NCBI GenBank assembly: GCA_947385085.1 | Contig: CANDJN010000003.1 | Location: 1 to 64,000, forward strand | Direction of reading: 5' to 3' | Length of the DNA stretch: 64,000 nucleotides | DNA from: an uncultured Erysipelotrichaceae bacterium | GTDB taxonomy: Bacteria > Bacillota_I > Bacilli_A > Erysipelotrichales > Erysipelotrichaceae | Part shown: positions 16,731 through 25,797 of the stretch, one piece after another | Numbering within the stretch: position 1 is the first letter of the stretch | Layout: each line of letters starts with the position of its first letter | The notes under the pieces: generated by a model | Told to the model about the DNA's origin: nothing | What the model saw: only the letters and a program-made list of their open reading frames with translations | Database searches by the model: none | Made by a program: the position numbers and the translations under genes

Positions 16731-18588
16731 TGCTACATTCCTTAATCACTTTAAACAGTGAGTTAATATCGATGTGTTCTGCCTTACGTAGTTGTGGTAA
16801 AGAGCCGTGCTCGACAAAGTGATCACCCAGTCCGATACGTCGCAAATGAACGGAGATGTTGTGATCATTGTAGAATTCCAAGATGGAAGAGGAAAGTCCT
16901 CCGGCCAGCATGTCCGTTTCATATACAATGATGTTCAGCTTGCGCTGTGCCAGCTGTTCCAACATCGTCTCATCCAATGGCTTAAAGAAGCGGGCATTGA
17001 TGACAATGAGTGGAATGCTGTTAGTCTCTGCCTTGGCAATCACCTTATCCACATCACTGCCATAGGTGATGACAATGCATTGCGGCTTTACTCCTACCTG
17101 TATCATTGCCCAGCTGCCGATCGCAATCGGTTCTATCTCATCCAGCGGTTGAAATGGCATATTGCCGCGGGGATAGCGCAGTGCAAAGGGATGATCTTGC
17201 GAGAATGCCGTTTTTAACAGGCGTTGAGCCTCTTGTGCATCCTTCGGTTGAGAAAGGATGAGATTGGGCATTGCTCTCAACATCGCAATGTCAAAAACCC
17301 CATGATGCGTTGGCCCATCCTCACCGACCAGGCCACAGCGATCAATCCCGAAAACAACCGGCAAATCCATGCGGGCGACATCTTGCTGAATTTGATCATA
17401 AGCTCTCTGCATAAACGAAGAATAGATGGATAGGAACGGACGCATCCCACTTAATGCCAATGCGGCTGCCAATGTCACGCTATGTTCCTCCGCAATACCG
17501 CAATCAAAGGATCGCTCAGGGAACGTCGCAAAGAATTTTTCAAGCTTGGAGCCGGAAATCATGGCTGGAGTCATAGCTAAAATCCGATCATCCTGCTTTG
17601 CCAGTGACATTAAGCTTTCTGCGATAATTTCACTCCAGGAAGCATGCTGCGGCGGCATTTTCGCTAACGATTGTCCGGTTTTCGGATCAAATTGTGATAC
17701 GCCGTGCCATTTCCCTTCTTTATCCGATTCCGCAAAGGAATATCCCTTACCCTTTTTGGTAATGACGTGAACGACAATCGGACCCTTATGCCGTTTGGCA
17801 ATTTGTAGCACCTTGATCATGAGCTTTAAATCATGTCCATCCACCGGCCCGATATAATCGAGGTTGAATTCTCCAAAAATAGAATTATCAACCACATTTT
17901 CCTTCAATGTATTTTTGATGTTGCGCATCCCCTGTAAAAGCTGAGCTCCTGCCTTGCTTTGTGACAACACAACCGTAAGATCGCTTTTAAATGTATTGTA
18001 AGGCTTAGAAGCACGCAGGCGGGTAAATGCTTCATCCATCGCACCGACGTTTTTCGATATGGACATATGATTATCATTAAAAATGATTACCATGTTGCGA
18101 TTTTCACTGCCGATTTGGTTCAATGCCTCCATTGCCATACCACTGCTTAAGGCACCGTCACCGATAATCGCTGCGACTTGATAATCCTCATGATGCAAAT
18201 CACGAGCGATCGCCATTCCCAGCGCAGCTGACAACGAAGTGGAGGAATGTCCTGCTTCCCACACATCATGTTCACTTTCCCGCCGCTTTTGAAAGCCGCA
18301 GAGACCGTGATACTGGCGCAGCGTGGGAAATTCATTTAAGCGTCCCGTTAAGATTTTATGCACATAGCTTTGATGTCCCACATCAAAAATCAGCTTGTCG
18401 CTTGGTGAGCGAAAAACGTAATGTAGCGCCAATGTTAACTCCACTACCCCCAGATTACTCGATAAATGTCCGCCTGTTTTCGCGATACTTTCAATTAGAA
18501 AGCTGCGAATATCCGCTGCCAGTTCATTGAGCTGTGACAGGGACATCTTTTGAATGTCCGCCGGACTTTTTATATCATAGAGATTCAT
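16720..18588 (-). CDS. dxs: 1-deoxy-D-xylulose-5-phosphate synthase
   Basis: A thiamine-diphosphate enzyme that condenses pyruvate and glyceraldehyde-3-phosphate in the first step of the methylerythritol-phosphate isoprenoid pathway. N-terminal domain: FDVGHQSYVHK, GHSSTSLS and the ThDP motif GDGALSSGMAMEALN; middle domain: FDCGIAEEHSV with the catalytic glutamate and GPTHHG; C-terminal domain: RYPRGN. The start at 18588 has GAGG upstream; the frame extends three codons to a GTG. At 622 residues it is full length. It is directly downstream of ispA, so upper and lower isoprenoid steps share a unit. Confidence 0.97.
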   Translation of the reverse strand: MNLYDIKSPADIQKMSLSQLNELAADIRSFLIESIAKTGGHLSSNLGVVELTLALHYVFRSPSDKLIFDVGHQSYVHKILTGRLNEFPTLRQYHGLCGFQKRRESEHDVWEAGHSSTSLSAALGMAIARDLHHEDYQVAAIIGDGALSSGMAMEALNQIGSENRNMVIIFNDNHMSISKNVGAMDEAFTRLRASKPYNTFKSDLTVVLSQSKAGAQLLQGMRNIKNTLKENVVDNSIFGEFNLDYIGPVDGHDLKLMIKVLQIAKRHKGPIVVHVITKKGKGYSFAESDKEGKWHGVSQFDPKTGQSLAKMPPQHASWSEIIAESLMSLAKQDDRILAMTPAMISGSKLEKFFATFPERSFDCGIAEEHSVTLAAALALSGMRPFLSIYSSFMQRAYDQIQQDVARMDLPVVFGIDRCGLVGEDGPTHHGVFDIAMLRAMPNLILSQPKDAQEAQRLLKTAFSQDHPFALRYPRGNMPFQPLDEIEPIAIGSWAMIQVGVKPQCIVITYGSDVDKVIAKAETNSIPLIVINARFFKPLDETMLEQLAQRKLNIIVYETDMLAGGLSSSILEFYNDHNISVHLRRIGLGDHFVEHGSLPQLRKAEHIDINSLFKVIKECSNAA

Positions 18589-18604
18589 TCTGATCACACC
18601 TCGA

Positions 18605-19456
18605 TTATTTTTTGCGATGGATTAAAGACGTGAAAATTTCCTCGATCCACTCTTTATGAATATTCATTTGATTCAGGCAATCCTGTGCTTCCTGAAACAA
18701 AACTTCCACCTTATGATTGGCTTCTTGAATTCCCAGTAATGTTACATAGGTTGCCTTATGCTGTTTGGCATCGCTGCCGGCATTTTTACCAAGCTCCTCA
18801 CTGGTAGCGGTCACATCCAATACATCATCCTGAATCTGAAAAGAAAGTCCAAGTAGCTTGCCAATGGTTTGCCAGTTTTTGATATCGCCGTGCTTACCGG
18901 CTATTAATGCGCCGCATACTAACGGCAGTGTTAACAGCTTTCCTGTTTTATAAATATGGATTTCCTGTAATTCCTGTTCGCTCGCAATGCTTTTTTTCTC
19001 CGCCTCTAAATCCTTTGCTTGACCGAGAATCATTCCTTCAAAGCCAGCGCATTTTGCACATTCTGATACGATTGCCAAGCTTGTTTTGGCATCATTTCCT
19101 GCATGAGCAGCCGTTTCAAAGGCCATTGTCAATAAGCCATCCCCGGCAAGAATGGCAGTCGCCTCATCAAACGCCACATGACAAGTAGGTTGACCACGCC
19201 GCAGCGTATCATCATCCATTGCCGGTAAATCATCATGGATCAGCGAATACGTGTGTAACATCTCAATCGCCGCTGCCGCTTCATATCCTCTGCATACCTC
19301 CACACCATAGGCTCGTAGTACCGCAAATAATAGCCGCGGACGAATTCGCTTTCCTTTATTTAACAGCGAATAACGCATCGCATCCAAAACCTGTGAAGGT
19401 GATCGATCGTCAAAGAGCGATGTCAAATATGTTTCAAATTCATCCATTTTATTCAC
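18605..19456 (-). CDS. ispA: Polyprenyl synthetase (farnesyl diphosphate synthase type)
   Basis: Chain-elongating prenyltransferase making farnesyl diphosphate from DMAPP/IPP for undecaprenyl carrier and other isoprenoids. The first aspartate-rich motif DDLPAMDDD is at 75-83 and the second (QIQDDVLD) near 210; YSLIH before the first motif fits the bacterial FPP synthase type with a short product. GKRIRP binds IPP. The GTG at 19456 has GGGGGAGG 6 bases upstream and lies inside the last codons of xseB; the ATG at 19447 is also possible. Part of the xseA-xseB-ispA-dxs unit conserved in Bacillota. Confidence 0.95.
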   Translation of the reverse strand: MNKMDEFETYLTSLFDDRSPSQVLDAMRYSLLNKGKRIRPRLLFAVLRAYGVEVCRGYEAAAAIEMLHTYSLIHDDLPAMDDDTLRRGQPTCHVAFDEATAILAGDGLLTMAFETAAHAGNDAKTSLAIVSECAKCAGFEGMILGQAKDLEAEKKSIASEQELQEIHIYKTGKLLTLPLVCGALIAGKHGDIKNWQTIGKLLGLSFQIQDDVLDVTATSEELGKNAGSDAKQHKATYVTLLGIQEANHKVEVLFQEAQDCLNQMNIHKEWIEEIFTSLIHRKK

Positions 19457-19652
19457 CTGCTTCCTCCCCCTTCATCAAGGTATTTACTTTTTCCTCAAAG
19501 CCCTTCAGTTGTTGATCACATTGATTGACCAGCTGCAAGCCTTCTTCAAATAATTGAATGGCATCCTCTAATTCCAATTCATTTTTTTCCAGCTGGGTCA
19601 CAATATCCTCTAAGCGATTCATGGATTGTTGAAAGGATGGTTTCTTTGGCAT
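19449..19652 (-). CDS. xseB: Exodeoxyribonuclease VII small subunit
   Basis: A 67-residue helical protein, the regulatory small subunit of the ssDNA exonuclease. It shows the family motif SFQQSMNRLEDIVTQLEK and LELEDAIQLFEEGLQL, followed by a charged helix. Sits immediately after the xseA stop and overlaps ispA, so all three are translationally coupled. Confidence 0.95.
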   Translation of the reverse strand: MPKKPSFQQSMNRLEDIVTQLEKNELELEDAIQLFEEGLQLVNQCDQQLKGFEEKVNTLMKGEEAGE

Positions 19653-20981
19653 TTAAAATTCCTCCTTATCATTGACTTTAGTATGCAGGATACCATCATG
19701 CATCCGTATATTGATGTGTGCTCCCGGTTCAATTTGATTTACCGATTTCACCATTTGATTTTGCTTGTAAACAACGCTATAACCACGGCTTAATATCTTC
19801 AAGGGACTGTAGGCATCTAATAGTCCTGCCATAGCCGCGAGCTGTTTGCGCCGATTCACTCCATAGCTTTCGATTCCCTGCCGCCAGCGCCACACCATTT
19901 GATGATAATGTTCACGCAATGTCTTTTCATAGCCTTGAACACTGTGTGATAAGCGCCGTGATTGGTCTTGTAAGTGTTGTCGCTGCATCGCTAAGCTTGT
20001 TGTTATTTGCTCAAGCTGACGAGTCATCATAGCCAAGCGCAGCTGTTCATCCTTGACATACAGCATCGGATCCTGCAAGTAGCGATATTCCTGACATTGC
20101 TTCAAAGCTCGTTTCGCGTTTGTTAAGCGATGATTTAAGCTTTGATACATCCTTTGACGCTGAACCTGTAAGCTGTGTTGGATCACGGTAATATCCGGTG
20201 TAACAAGTTCTGCCGCTGCGGTTGGTGTTGCGGCTCTCGCATCACTGACATAATCAACCAAGGTCGTATCCGTTTCATGACCGACACCGCTGACCACAAC
20301 GCTTTCACAGGCATAGATGCAACGTGCCAGCCGTTCATCATTAAAGCACCATAGATCTTCGATCGAGCCGCCGCCGCGTCCCAATAAAATCACATCCGGA
20401 TGCAGCGAATCGCCCTGCTTTAATTTTTCAATCAAATCGCCAACAGCACTTTTTCCTTGAACCAAGGAAGGTAAAAACGTTACCTTAGCAAGCGGCCAGC
20501 GCCGTGCCAGCGTATGGCGCATATCCTCCACTGCCGCTCCTTCCTTCGCAGAAATCAATACGATATGCTCTGGGTAAGCAGGAAGTGGTTTTTTATGTTG
20601 AGGATCAAACAACCCTTCTGCATTTAGTTTCTGTTTCAGTTGTTCCAATTGCAAATAATAATCGCCTAGACCATCGCTTTGCAGCTGATTGACATAGAGC
20701 TGTACTTGACCGGATGCCTCATACATAGATAAGGAAGCCTTAACAATCACCCTCATCCCTTCCGTTGGCAAAATGCGGCAACGGGATGCATAGGAGGCAA
20801 ACATCACACAGGAGATGCGTGCTTTCGCATCCTTTAAAGTAAAATACCAATGCCCGCTGCGATGATTGGTAAAATTGGAGATTTCACCCTGTACCAATAT
20901 CGCCTGAACCCGCATATCATGATCAATAGTTTCCTTCAAATAGTGCACCAGCGAAGAAACACTGTAAATGGATCGACTCAT
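19653..20981 (-). CDS. xseA: Exodeoxyribonuclease VII large subunit
   Basis: Catalytic subunit of the bidirectional ssDNA exonuclease that works with XseB in repair. The N-terminal OB fold (about 5-100, with GEISNFTNHRSGHWYFTLKD) is followed by the catalytic domain with GRGGGSIEDLWCFND, VVSGVGHETDTTLVD and ATPTAAAELVTP, then a long coiled coil and the C-terminal segment YSPLKILSRGYSVV. The length (442) is normal. Its start overlaps the nusB stop (ATGA). Confidence 0.96.
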   Translation of the reverse strand: MSRSIYSVSSLVHYLKETIDHDMRVQAILVQGEISNFTNHRSGHWYFTLKDAKARISCVMFASYASRCRILPTEGMRVIVKASLSMYEASGQVQLYVNQLQSDGLGDYYLQLEQLKQKLNAEGLFDPQHKKPLPAYPEHIVLISAKEGAAVEDMRHTLARRWPLAKVTFLPSLVQGKSAVGDLIEKLKQGDSLHPDVILLGRGGGSIEDLWCFNDERLARCIYACESVVVSGVGHETDTTLVDYVSDARAATPTAAAELVTPDITVIQHSLQVQRQRMYQSLNHRLTNAKRALKQCQEYRYLQDPMLYVKDEQLRLAMMTRQLEQITTSLAMQRQHLQDQSRRLSHSVQGYEKTLREHYHQMVWRWRQGIESYGVNRRKQLAAMAGLLDAYSPLKILSRGYSVVYKQNQMVKSVNQIEPGAHINIRMHDGILHTKVNDKEEF

Positions 20982-21355
20982 AAATGATCCAAAACTCCGT
21001 TGATGAGTTTATAGGTTTCCTCATCACAATATTTTTTAGCCAATGTGATGGCTTCATCAATGACAATCGCTCGCGGTGAAACTTCCAAATCCAATTCACA
21101 GCACGCCATAATCAAAATTGCCTGTTCCACATAGCCCAATCTCGTAAACGTCCAATCATCGCGCAGCGCCTCATTGATCTTAGTGATATAAACATCTCGA
21201 TATTTCATCGCATCGATCGTTATCGTATATAAAAAAGGATCAATTTCATTGACTTCGCAGTTATCATAGACACATTGCTTGATATCCTTGTTCAATAAAA
21301 AAGCCTGATATAAAGCACGCATTCCCATCTCGCGCAATTTATGGCGACTGCTCAT
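20978..21355 (-). CDS. nusB: Transcription antitermination factor NusB
   Basis: All-helical RNA-binding protein that, with NusE (S10), assembles on boxA RNA for rRNA antitermination. The 125-residue product starts SSRHKLREMGMRALYQ and ends with VIDEAITLAKKYCDEETYKLINGVLD, both family signatures. The start at 21355 follows GGAGGG by 7 bases; the upstream extension to 21421 is not supported. Separated from asp23 by about 250 bases with the asp23 terminator. folD, between nusB and xseA in Bacillus, is missing here. Confidence 0.95.
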   Translation of the reverse strand: MSSRHKLREMGMRALYQAFLLNKDIKQCVYDNCEVNEIDPFLYTITIDAMKYRDVYITKINEALRDDWTFTRLGYVEQAILIMACCELDLEVSPRAIVIDEAITLAKKYCDEETYKLINGVLDHL

Positions 21356-21578
21356 AGGAATCCCTCCGTTCATCTTTATTATTTTACCATATTTCCGTAC
21401 CTTTTTACTAGATTTTTCCACGCGACTTCACAAAACAATAAACAAGTATAATGTATGCGCGATTTTCACTTTGTGAAGCATTGGTCATATTCTCTTTCAA
21501 TCCTTTATAAAAGAAAATAAAGTAACAGTGAGATAACATCTGCTTTGACAGATAAAGCTGACGTCCATAGAACCACAT

Positions 21579-21605
21579 AAAAAAGGTACAGCTAACTGTA
21601 CCTAA
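21579..21605 (-). terminator. Terminator of the truB-to-asp23 unit
   Basis: Perfect 7-base stem GGTACAG/CTGTACC (21585-21591 and 21596-21602), 4-base loop, then a T run on the minus strand. It overlaps the asp23 stop codon. Confidence 0.8.
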
Positions 21606-21931
21606 AACACAAATCCACTGACGCGAATATCAATGATATCCGGCGTATAATCACTCATATGCGCAATGTTATCATGAATGGTATTCTGTAGCTTTGCACA
21701 GGCTGCCTTGACATTGACATCATAATTCACTTTCACATTGACGGTGAGTATCAACTGATCATTTTGAATCTTACATTCAATGGAATTCTTAAAGGGATTA
21801 AACGGATCATTCAAAGTCAAACCTTCCGCTTCTTCCACCGCAATCTGGGCAATGGTTTTAAACACCGATTTGCTTAATGCAATCACACCCAATTCATGCT
21901 TCTGCTTTACTTCGATATACTCTTGTGCCAT
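21602..21931 (-). CDS. Asp23/Gls24 family protein (YqhY-like)
   Basis: A 109-residue Asp23-domain protein: LGVIALSKSVFKTIAQIAVEEAEG, then an alternating-strand region (LTVNVKVNYDVNVKAAC) and a C-terminal VNIRVSGF-like end (IIDIRVSGFVF). Family members are linked to envelope stress and, for YqhY, to control of fatty-acid synthesis together with accB/accC. Here accB and accC are not adjacent; spoIIIAH lies directly upstream and nusB downstream, matching the rest of the Bacillus order. Function inferred from family and position only. Confidence 0.9.
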   Translation of the reverse strand: MAQEYIEVKQKHELGVIALSKSVFKTIAQIAVEEAEGLTLNDPFNPFKNSIECKIQNDQLILTVNVKVNYDVNVKAACAKLQNTIHDNIAHMSDYTPDIIDIRVSGFVF

Positions 21932-21979
21932 AATTTCACCTTCTTGGTATCATTATAACAGATTTCAATCACAAATGCA

Positions 21980-22468
21980 TTACTTAAACGTCACTTCAAT
22001 CAAATATTTATTTTCTGTCGCATCACTGGCAATTTTCATTACTTTTTTAGCATTTTCCGCATTGTCTTCACTGTCGAATATGCTTATTTTACAGGTACCT
22101 TCGGTAATTTCAATCGCACTCATAAATCCGGCTTTTTCCAGTTCCTGCTTTACGTTCTCCATCACGGCTTGATCGCCTTTCAGCGTATCGATGGTTTCCA
22201 ACGCCTCCTGCTTTTGAGCATCGCTGGATTGTGAATCCGATACGACGTCAGAATTCTTCTTTACCTCACTTTCCTGTTTTGATGTAATTTCGTCCTGTAA
22301 TTTCTCCGCATCATTGACCTGTTCTTTTCCCTGTTTGTCATCATCCAGCTTTTCCCCATCCTGCGTGCTCATCACCGATGTTGTATCGTACGGTAAAGTA
22401 ACATAATAAACCGATAACATGAGAATCAGGGAAAACATCGTCAAAAAAGCGAGTGCCTGTCTATTCAT
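21980..22468 (-). CDS. spoIIIAH: SpoIIIAH-like stage III sporulation protein
   Basis: SpoIIIAH is a mother-cell membrane protein whose YscJ-like extracellular domain binds forespore SpoIIQ, forming the channel across the two membranes during engulfment. The 162-residue product has MNRQALAFLTMFSLILMLSV as its single membrane anchor, a long acidic low-complexity linker (about 35-90) and a C-terminal ring-building fold (ALETIDTLKGDQAVME through YLIEVTFK). The start at 22468 follows GGAGG by 7 bases. The usual partners spoIIIAA to AG are not beside it; a RelA/SpoT-domain gene takes their place upstream. Confidence 0.82.
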   Translation of the reverse strand: MNRQALAFLTMFSLILMLSVYYVTLPYDTTSVMSTQDGEKLDDDKQGKEQVNDAEKLQDEITSKQESEVKKNSDVVSDSQSSDAQKQEALETIDTLKGDQAVMENVKQELEKAGFMSAIEITEGTCKISIFDSEDNAENAKKVMKIASDATENKYLIEVTFK

Positions 22469-22523
22469 AAAAACGTCCTCCTTGCCTGTTATAAACCTAT
22501 GCAAGAAGGAACGCATTTATTCA

Positions 22524-23897
22524 TCATGAAGCAAAGATTGAACGTACCTGTTTCATCCATTCTTCGTAATACCCTTTGCGATATTCCATAAAGTCTTTAT
22601 AGGACAGCACCCGCTGTTCCAGCGCTTCGATAAATAGCACAAAGGAACGATTGATCGCAATCATATGATCATCATAAATGATCTTTATCGTACCGATTTC
22701 AATTAACGATTCACTCAGCATCCGCGCACATTCCTGATGCAAGAGCTCCGCTTCCGATAACGGCAGTTTTAAAAAGCGGGTGTTCAGCCAATAATGATCG
22801 ACAAGATAATTTTTAATGACACTCAGGAACAAACAGAAATCCTGCATATCGTTGCCCGGCTCCACCGCAAACAGCATCTTAAAAAATACAAACCAATCAT
22901 AATCTTCATTAATGATCGAAATCAAGTAATGACCAAGCTGATCAATGAAGATGTCATTGGAGGTAAAAGCCGGATCCAGATGAATTTCATTAACAAAATC
23001 AATTTGTGTTCGGCTAAGCTTCTTAAACGTTTGAAATAGTGTTGCGATACGATCGTTGTTTCCCCCATCATAACGTATGTCCTTAATAAATATATAATGT
23101 CCCAAAATAGTAGAGGTGTTTTTTATATTCAGTGTGAATCCTAGAGATTCCATCATTCGCTGAGCAAAAAGATCATTGATCGCTTTGGCAATCTGTTTTT
23201 CAAAGCTGTCCTCATTCAGACCGGAATTGCTTGATGATAAATCCTGCATTTGCTTGTAGACAATGCTGAGCTGGCGATCGGTAATCGTCAATGTAGCATT
23301 AATGCTGGCCAGTAAATCCTTCATGAATTCATCGTATACATAATAATTGGTATTTTTATATACGAGTTTATGCTCAATTTCACCCCAAAAAGAATGAACC
23401 AGCGCTTTTATTTGTAATTCAAAGTTAACGGTCTTATGATCTTTTTCATACCAGCCGTCAATGCGATATATCGCAAAGCCGTTTTTTTGAATCTGCGGCT
23501 GCTGGGAAGCGACATCCAAATGAAACATCGGAAATGCTTCGCATGTGTAAGTACCATGTTCATCCTGATGATTCAGCTTTTGACGCAATACGCTGAGAGC
23601 CTTATATTCTTCCTCGATAAAGCGGCATTCGATCGTAACACCGATTAAATCAGATAGCTGATCTAAAATATCTTGAGCATGATCACATTCTTTATAGAAA
23701 CGATTGCGAATGATTTTTTCACGAAGACTTTCCTTACTTTTTACCCGCGAATTTAAATCCAGCAGATATTCGCGATCAGTTTCAAACAAAGTGTGAATGA
23801 TATTACGGATTTCCTGCTCCGCCTCATGATAAAACGCATCGTTTTGTTCAAGAAGCTGGAGCGTTTCATCAATCAGATTAAATATTTGTAAACGCAT
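22524..23897 (-). CDS. Divergent RelA/SpoT-domain protein with large C-terminal extension
   Basis: A 457-residue cytoplasmic protein. Residues about 45-210 resemble the RelA/SpoT nucleotidyltransferase domain of alarmone synthetases: SRVKSKESLREKIIRN, LSDLIGVTIECRF and FELQIKALVHSFWGEIEHKL parallel the family segments RVKxxxSIxxKL, DLAGIRI and EIQIRTxxMxxWAxLEHxL. The family YxSxH segment is altered (NGFAIYRIDGW) and the EIQIRT threonine is absent, so activity is uncertain. Residues about 215-457 are mostly helical and match nothing I know. There is no HD, TGS or ACT domain. AAAGGAG precedes the ATG. Lies 13 bases downstream of ribF and 55 upstream of spoIIIAH. A canonical full-length Rel is encoded at 32570-34777. 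Confidence 0.75.
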   Translation of the reverse strand: MRLQIFNLIDETLQLLEQNDAFYHEAEQEIRNIIHTLFETDREYLLDLNSRVKSKESLREKIIRNRFYKECDHAQDILDQLSDLIGVTIECRFIEEEYKALSVLRQKLNHQDEHGTYTCEAFPMFHLDVASQQPQIQKNGFAIYRIDGWYEKDHKTVNFELQIKALVHSFWGEIEHKLVYKNTNYYVYDEFMKDLLASINATLTITDRQLSIVYKQMQDLSSSNSGLNEDSFEKQIAKAINDLFAQRMMESLGFTLNIKNTSTILGHYIFIKDIRYDGGNNDRIATLFQTFKKLSRTQIDFVNEIHLDPAFTSNDIFIDQLGHYLISIINEDYDWFVFFKMLFAVEPGNDMQDFCLFLSVIKNYLVDHYWLNTRFLKLPLSEAELLHQECARMLSESLIEIGTIKIIYDDHMIAINRSFVLFIEALEQRVLSYKDFMEYRKGYYEEWMKQVRSIFAS

Positions 23898-23910
23898 TTC
23901 TACGCTCCTT

Positions 23911-24831
23911 TCATCGTTGAAAATAAGCTATGGTTGCTTGACGATCGTGTTTCAACTGTTGCTTTAAGGCATCCATATCGGCAAACTTTTTATCTTCCCG
24001 CAAATAATGAAGAAAGCGGAAGTGTGCCGATTGACCATAGAGGTCGCCATGAAAATTTACAAGATGAGCTTCAACGGTGCATACATTGTGATCATCAAAG
24101 GTTGGATTTTTTCCAACGTTAATCATGGCCGGATACGTTTCTCCTCTGACCTCAACTTCTCCGACGTACACACCTTCTTTGGGAAGTACATAGCGAGTAG
24201 CGCAATGCAAATTGGCAGTGGGAAAACCGAGGCGATGACCGTTTTTTAATCCATGTTCAATCTTGCCGCTCATTTGATACGGTCGTGTCAACAACTCCGT
24301 GGCTTTTTCCATCTTACCATTTTGAATCAGTGTTTCAATGCGTGTAGAAGAAATCTTTTCCCGTTCGTTACTGATTTCATCAATGACTGTTAATGAAAAG
24401 CGCGATGGTATATGCAGGGTTTCACAATTTCCTTTTCCATAATGCGCATAATGAAAATCATAACCGCAAACCAAATGACGCAGCGGCAACGGAAATAAGA
24501 TTCGCTCATGAAATTGTTCCACCGACAGTGCCGCCATTTCTTTGGTAAAATCAAGAATGATCCACAATTCAATGCCTAAGGAAGCGGCTACCCTTTTTCG
24601 ATCCTCCATACTCATTAAATGAGCCAAGTCATGCTGATCCTTAATTACTTCCCATGGATCGGGATCAAAGGTGATCAAGGAAGGTGTGCTGCCGTTTTCT
24701 GCCGCACATTTGCACACGGCTTGAATTAATTTTTGATGTCCCTGATGTATGCCGTCAAAATAACCGATACATGCCGATATTGGTTTTGAAAACGTGGGGG
24801 TATGATCCATTGATATATGTATTTCCTTCAT
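23911..24831 (-). CDS. ribF: Bifunctional riboflavin kinase/FAD synthetase
   Basis: Converts riboflavin to FMN and then FAD. The N-terminal FAD synthetase domain has the nucleotidyltransferase motif GYFDGIHQGHQ and SSTRIETLIQNG; the C-terminal riboflavin kinase has GLKNGHRLGFPTANL and INVGKNPTF, ending VEAHLVNFHGDLYG. The start at 24831 has GGAG 8 bases upstream; the ATG at 24846 lies before that site and is rejected. The 306-residue length is normal. The truB-ribF order is conserved in many bacteria. Confidence 0.96.
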   Translation of the reverse strand: MKEIHISMDHTPTFSKPISACIGYFDGIHQGHQKLIQAVCKCAAENGSTPSLITFDPDPWEVIKDQHDLAHLMSMEDRKRVAASLGIELWIILDFTKEMAALSVEQFHERILFPLPLRHLVCGYDFHYAHYGKGNCETLHIPSRFSLTVIDEISNEREKISSTRIETLIQNGKMEKATELLTRPYQMSGKIEHGLKNGHRLGFPTANLHCATRYVLPKEGVYVGEVEVRGETYPAMINVGKNPTFDDHNVCTVEAHLVNFHGDLYGQSAHFRFLHYLREDKKFADMDALKQQLKHDRQATIAYFQR

Positions 24832-24839
24832 AAAATCTC

Positions 24840-25670
24840 CTACCATAATCCTCTAACACAGCGAAATTGATCTCCCTGTTCACGGCAATAAATAGCCATG
24901 ACCTCATCGCGATCTAAAATGGCCACCTCATTCGCCTCACAGGATAATGTAATCTTTTTCCCCTGTACAATATCACTGATCGGCTCATAAGCAAACTGGG
25001 GATAGTGTGCCAAGGCTTTGCGTATCGGTACCAGCGAGAAATTGCCGTTGGCAACAGCATCCAATCCGACACAATCATCTAGCGTAAAGCGTCCGACTCG
25101 CGTGCGAATCAGCGTATCCATGCAGCCTAAATTTCCGCTTTTAGCAGCAATATCCACGCACAACGAACGAATATAGGTTCCTGAGGAACAGGCGACGCGA
25201 AACTTCAACTGCTTATCATCCAAGGCTTCGATTTCATAAATGTGAATATCGCGCGGTATGCGTTCCACGCTTTCATTATTGCGGGCATATTCATACAACT
25301 TTCTCCCATTCATGCGAACACTGGAAACCATGGGCGGAAGCTGTGTTTGAACTCCACAAAACTGCTTTAGCAATGCGTTGAAATCCGTAATCGGAACAAT
25401 TGGCGCTTCCTTCAGCACAGCACCGCTAGTATCATCACTAAAGGTTTGTATCCCTAATTTCATCGTTGCTATATATTCCTTATCGGTATCCTCCAGAAAC
25501 GGCAAGGTTTTGGTTGCTTTGCCGATCAGCACCAGTAAAACACCTTGTGCATCCGGATCTAAAGTACCGCTGTGACCGATTTTTTTGATTCGTAATATTC
25601 GCCGTAACTGCATGACCACATCATGTGAAGTCATTCCGGCTTCTTTGTAAATCGGTAAAATTCCATCCAT
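24840..25670 (-). CDS. truB: tRNA pseudouridine-55 synthase
   Basis: Makes pseudouridine at position 55 of the T-loop in tRNAs. The 276-residue protein begins MDGILPIYKEAGMTSHDVV, has the catalytic GHSGTLDPDAQGVLLV (aspartate in TLDPDA), GVQTQLPPMVSSVRMNGRKLYEYAR, and SSGTYIRSL. The start at 25670 is set by AGGTGA and by the family N-terminus; the longer frame to 25814 crosses the promoter. A short PUA-like tail is present. Confidence 0.96.
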   Translation of the reverse strand: MDGILPIYKEAGMTSHDVVMQLRRILRIKKIGHSGTLDPDAQGVLLVLIGKATKTLPFLEDTDKEYIATMKLGIQTFSDDTSGAVLKEAPIVPITDFNALLKQFCGVQTQLPPMVSSVRMNGRKLYEYARNNESVERIPRDIHIYEIEALDDKQLKFRVACSSGTYIRSLCVDIAAKSGNLGCMDTLIRTRVGRFTLDDCVGLDAVANGNFSLVPIRKALAHYPQFAYEPISDIVQGKKITLSCEANEVAILDRDEVMAIYCREQGDQFRCVRGLW

Positions 25671-25685
25671 AGCATCACCTTTCCT

Positions 25686-25694
25686 ATTATACCA
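25686..25694 (-). promoter_or_regulatory. Extended -10 promoter of the truB unit
   Basis: Minus strand TGGTATAAT (TATAAT at 25686-25691) 16 bases before the truB start. The -35 region is weak, as is common with an extended -10. Likely drives truB-ribF-relA-like-spoIIIAH-asp23. Confidence 0.65.
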
Positions 25695-25797
25695 TAACGC
25701 AACTTGTTTGAGCGAAAAAGTTAACGATGATTGAATCATCAGGTTGGCTTTTCTTTCCCCTTTTGATATGTTACAATTTCGGCATGGAGATGATTTT

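Noticed and set aside
16807..17217. 136-codon plus-strand frame opposite dxs
   Set aside because: Entirely antisense to a strongly supported dxs gene; it is a codon-bias shadow.
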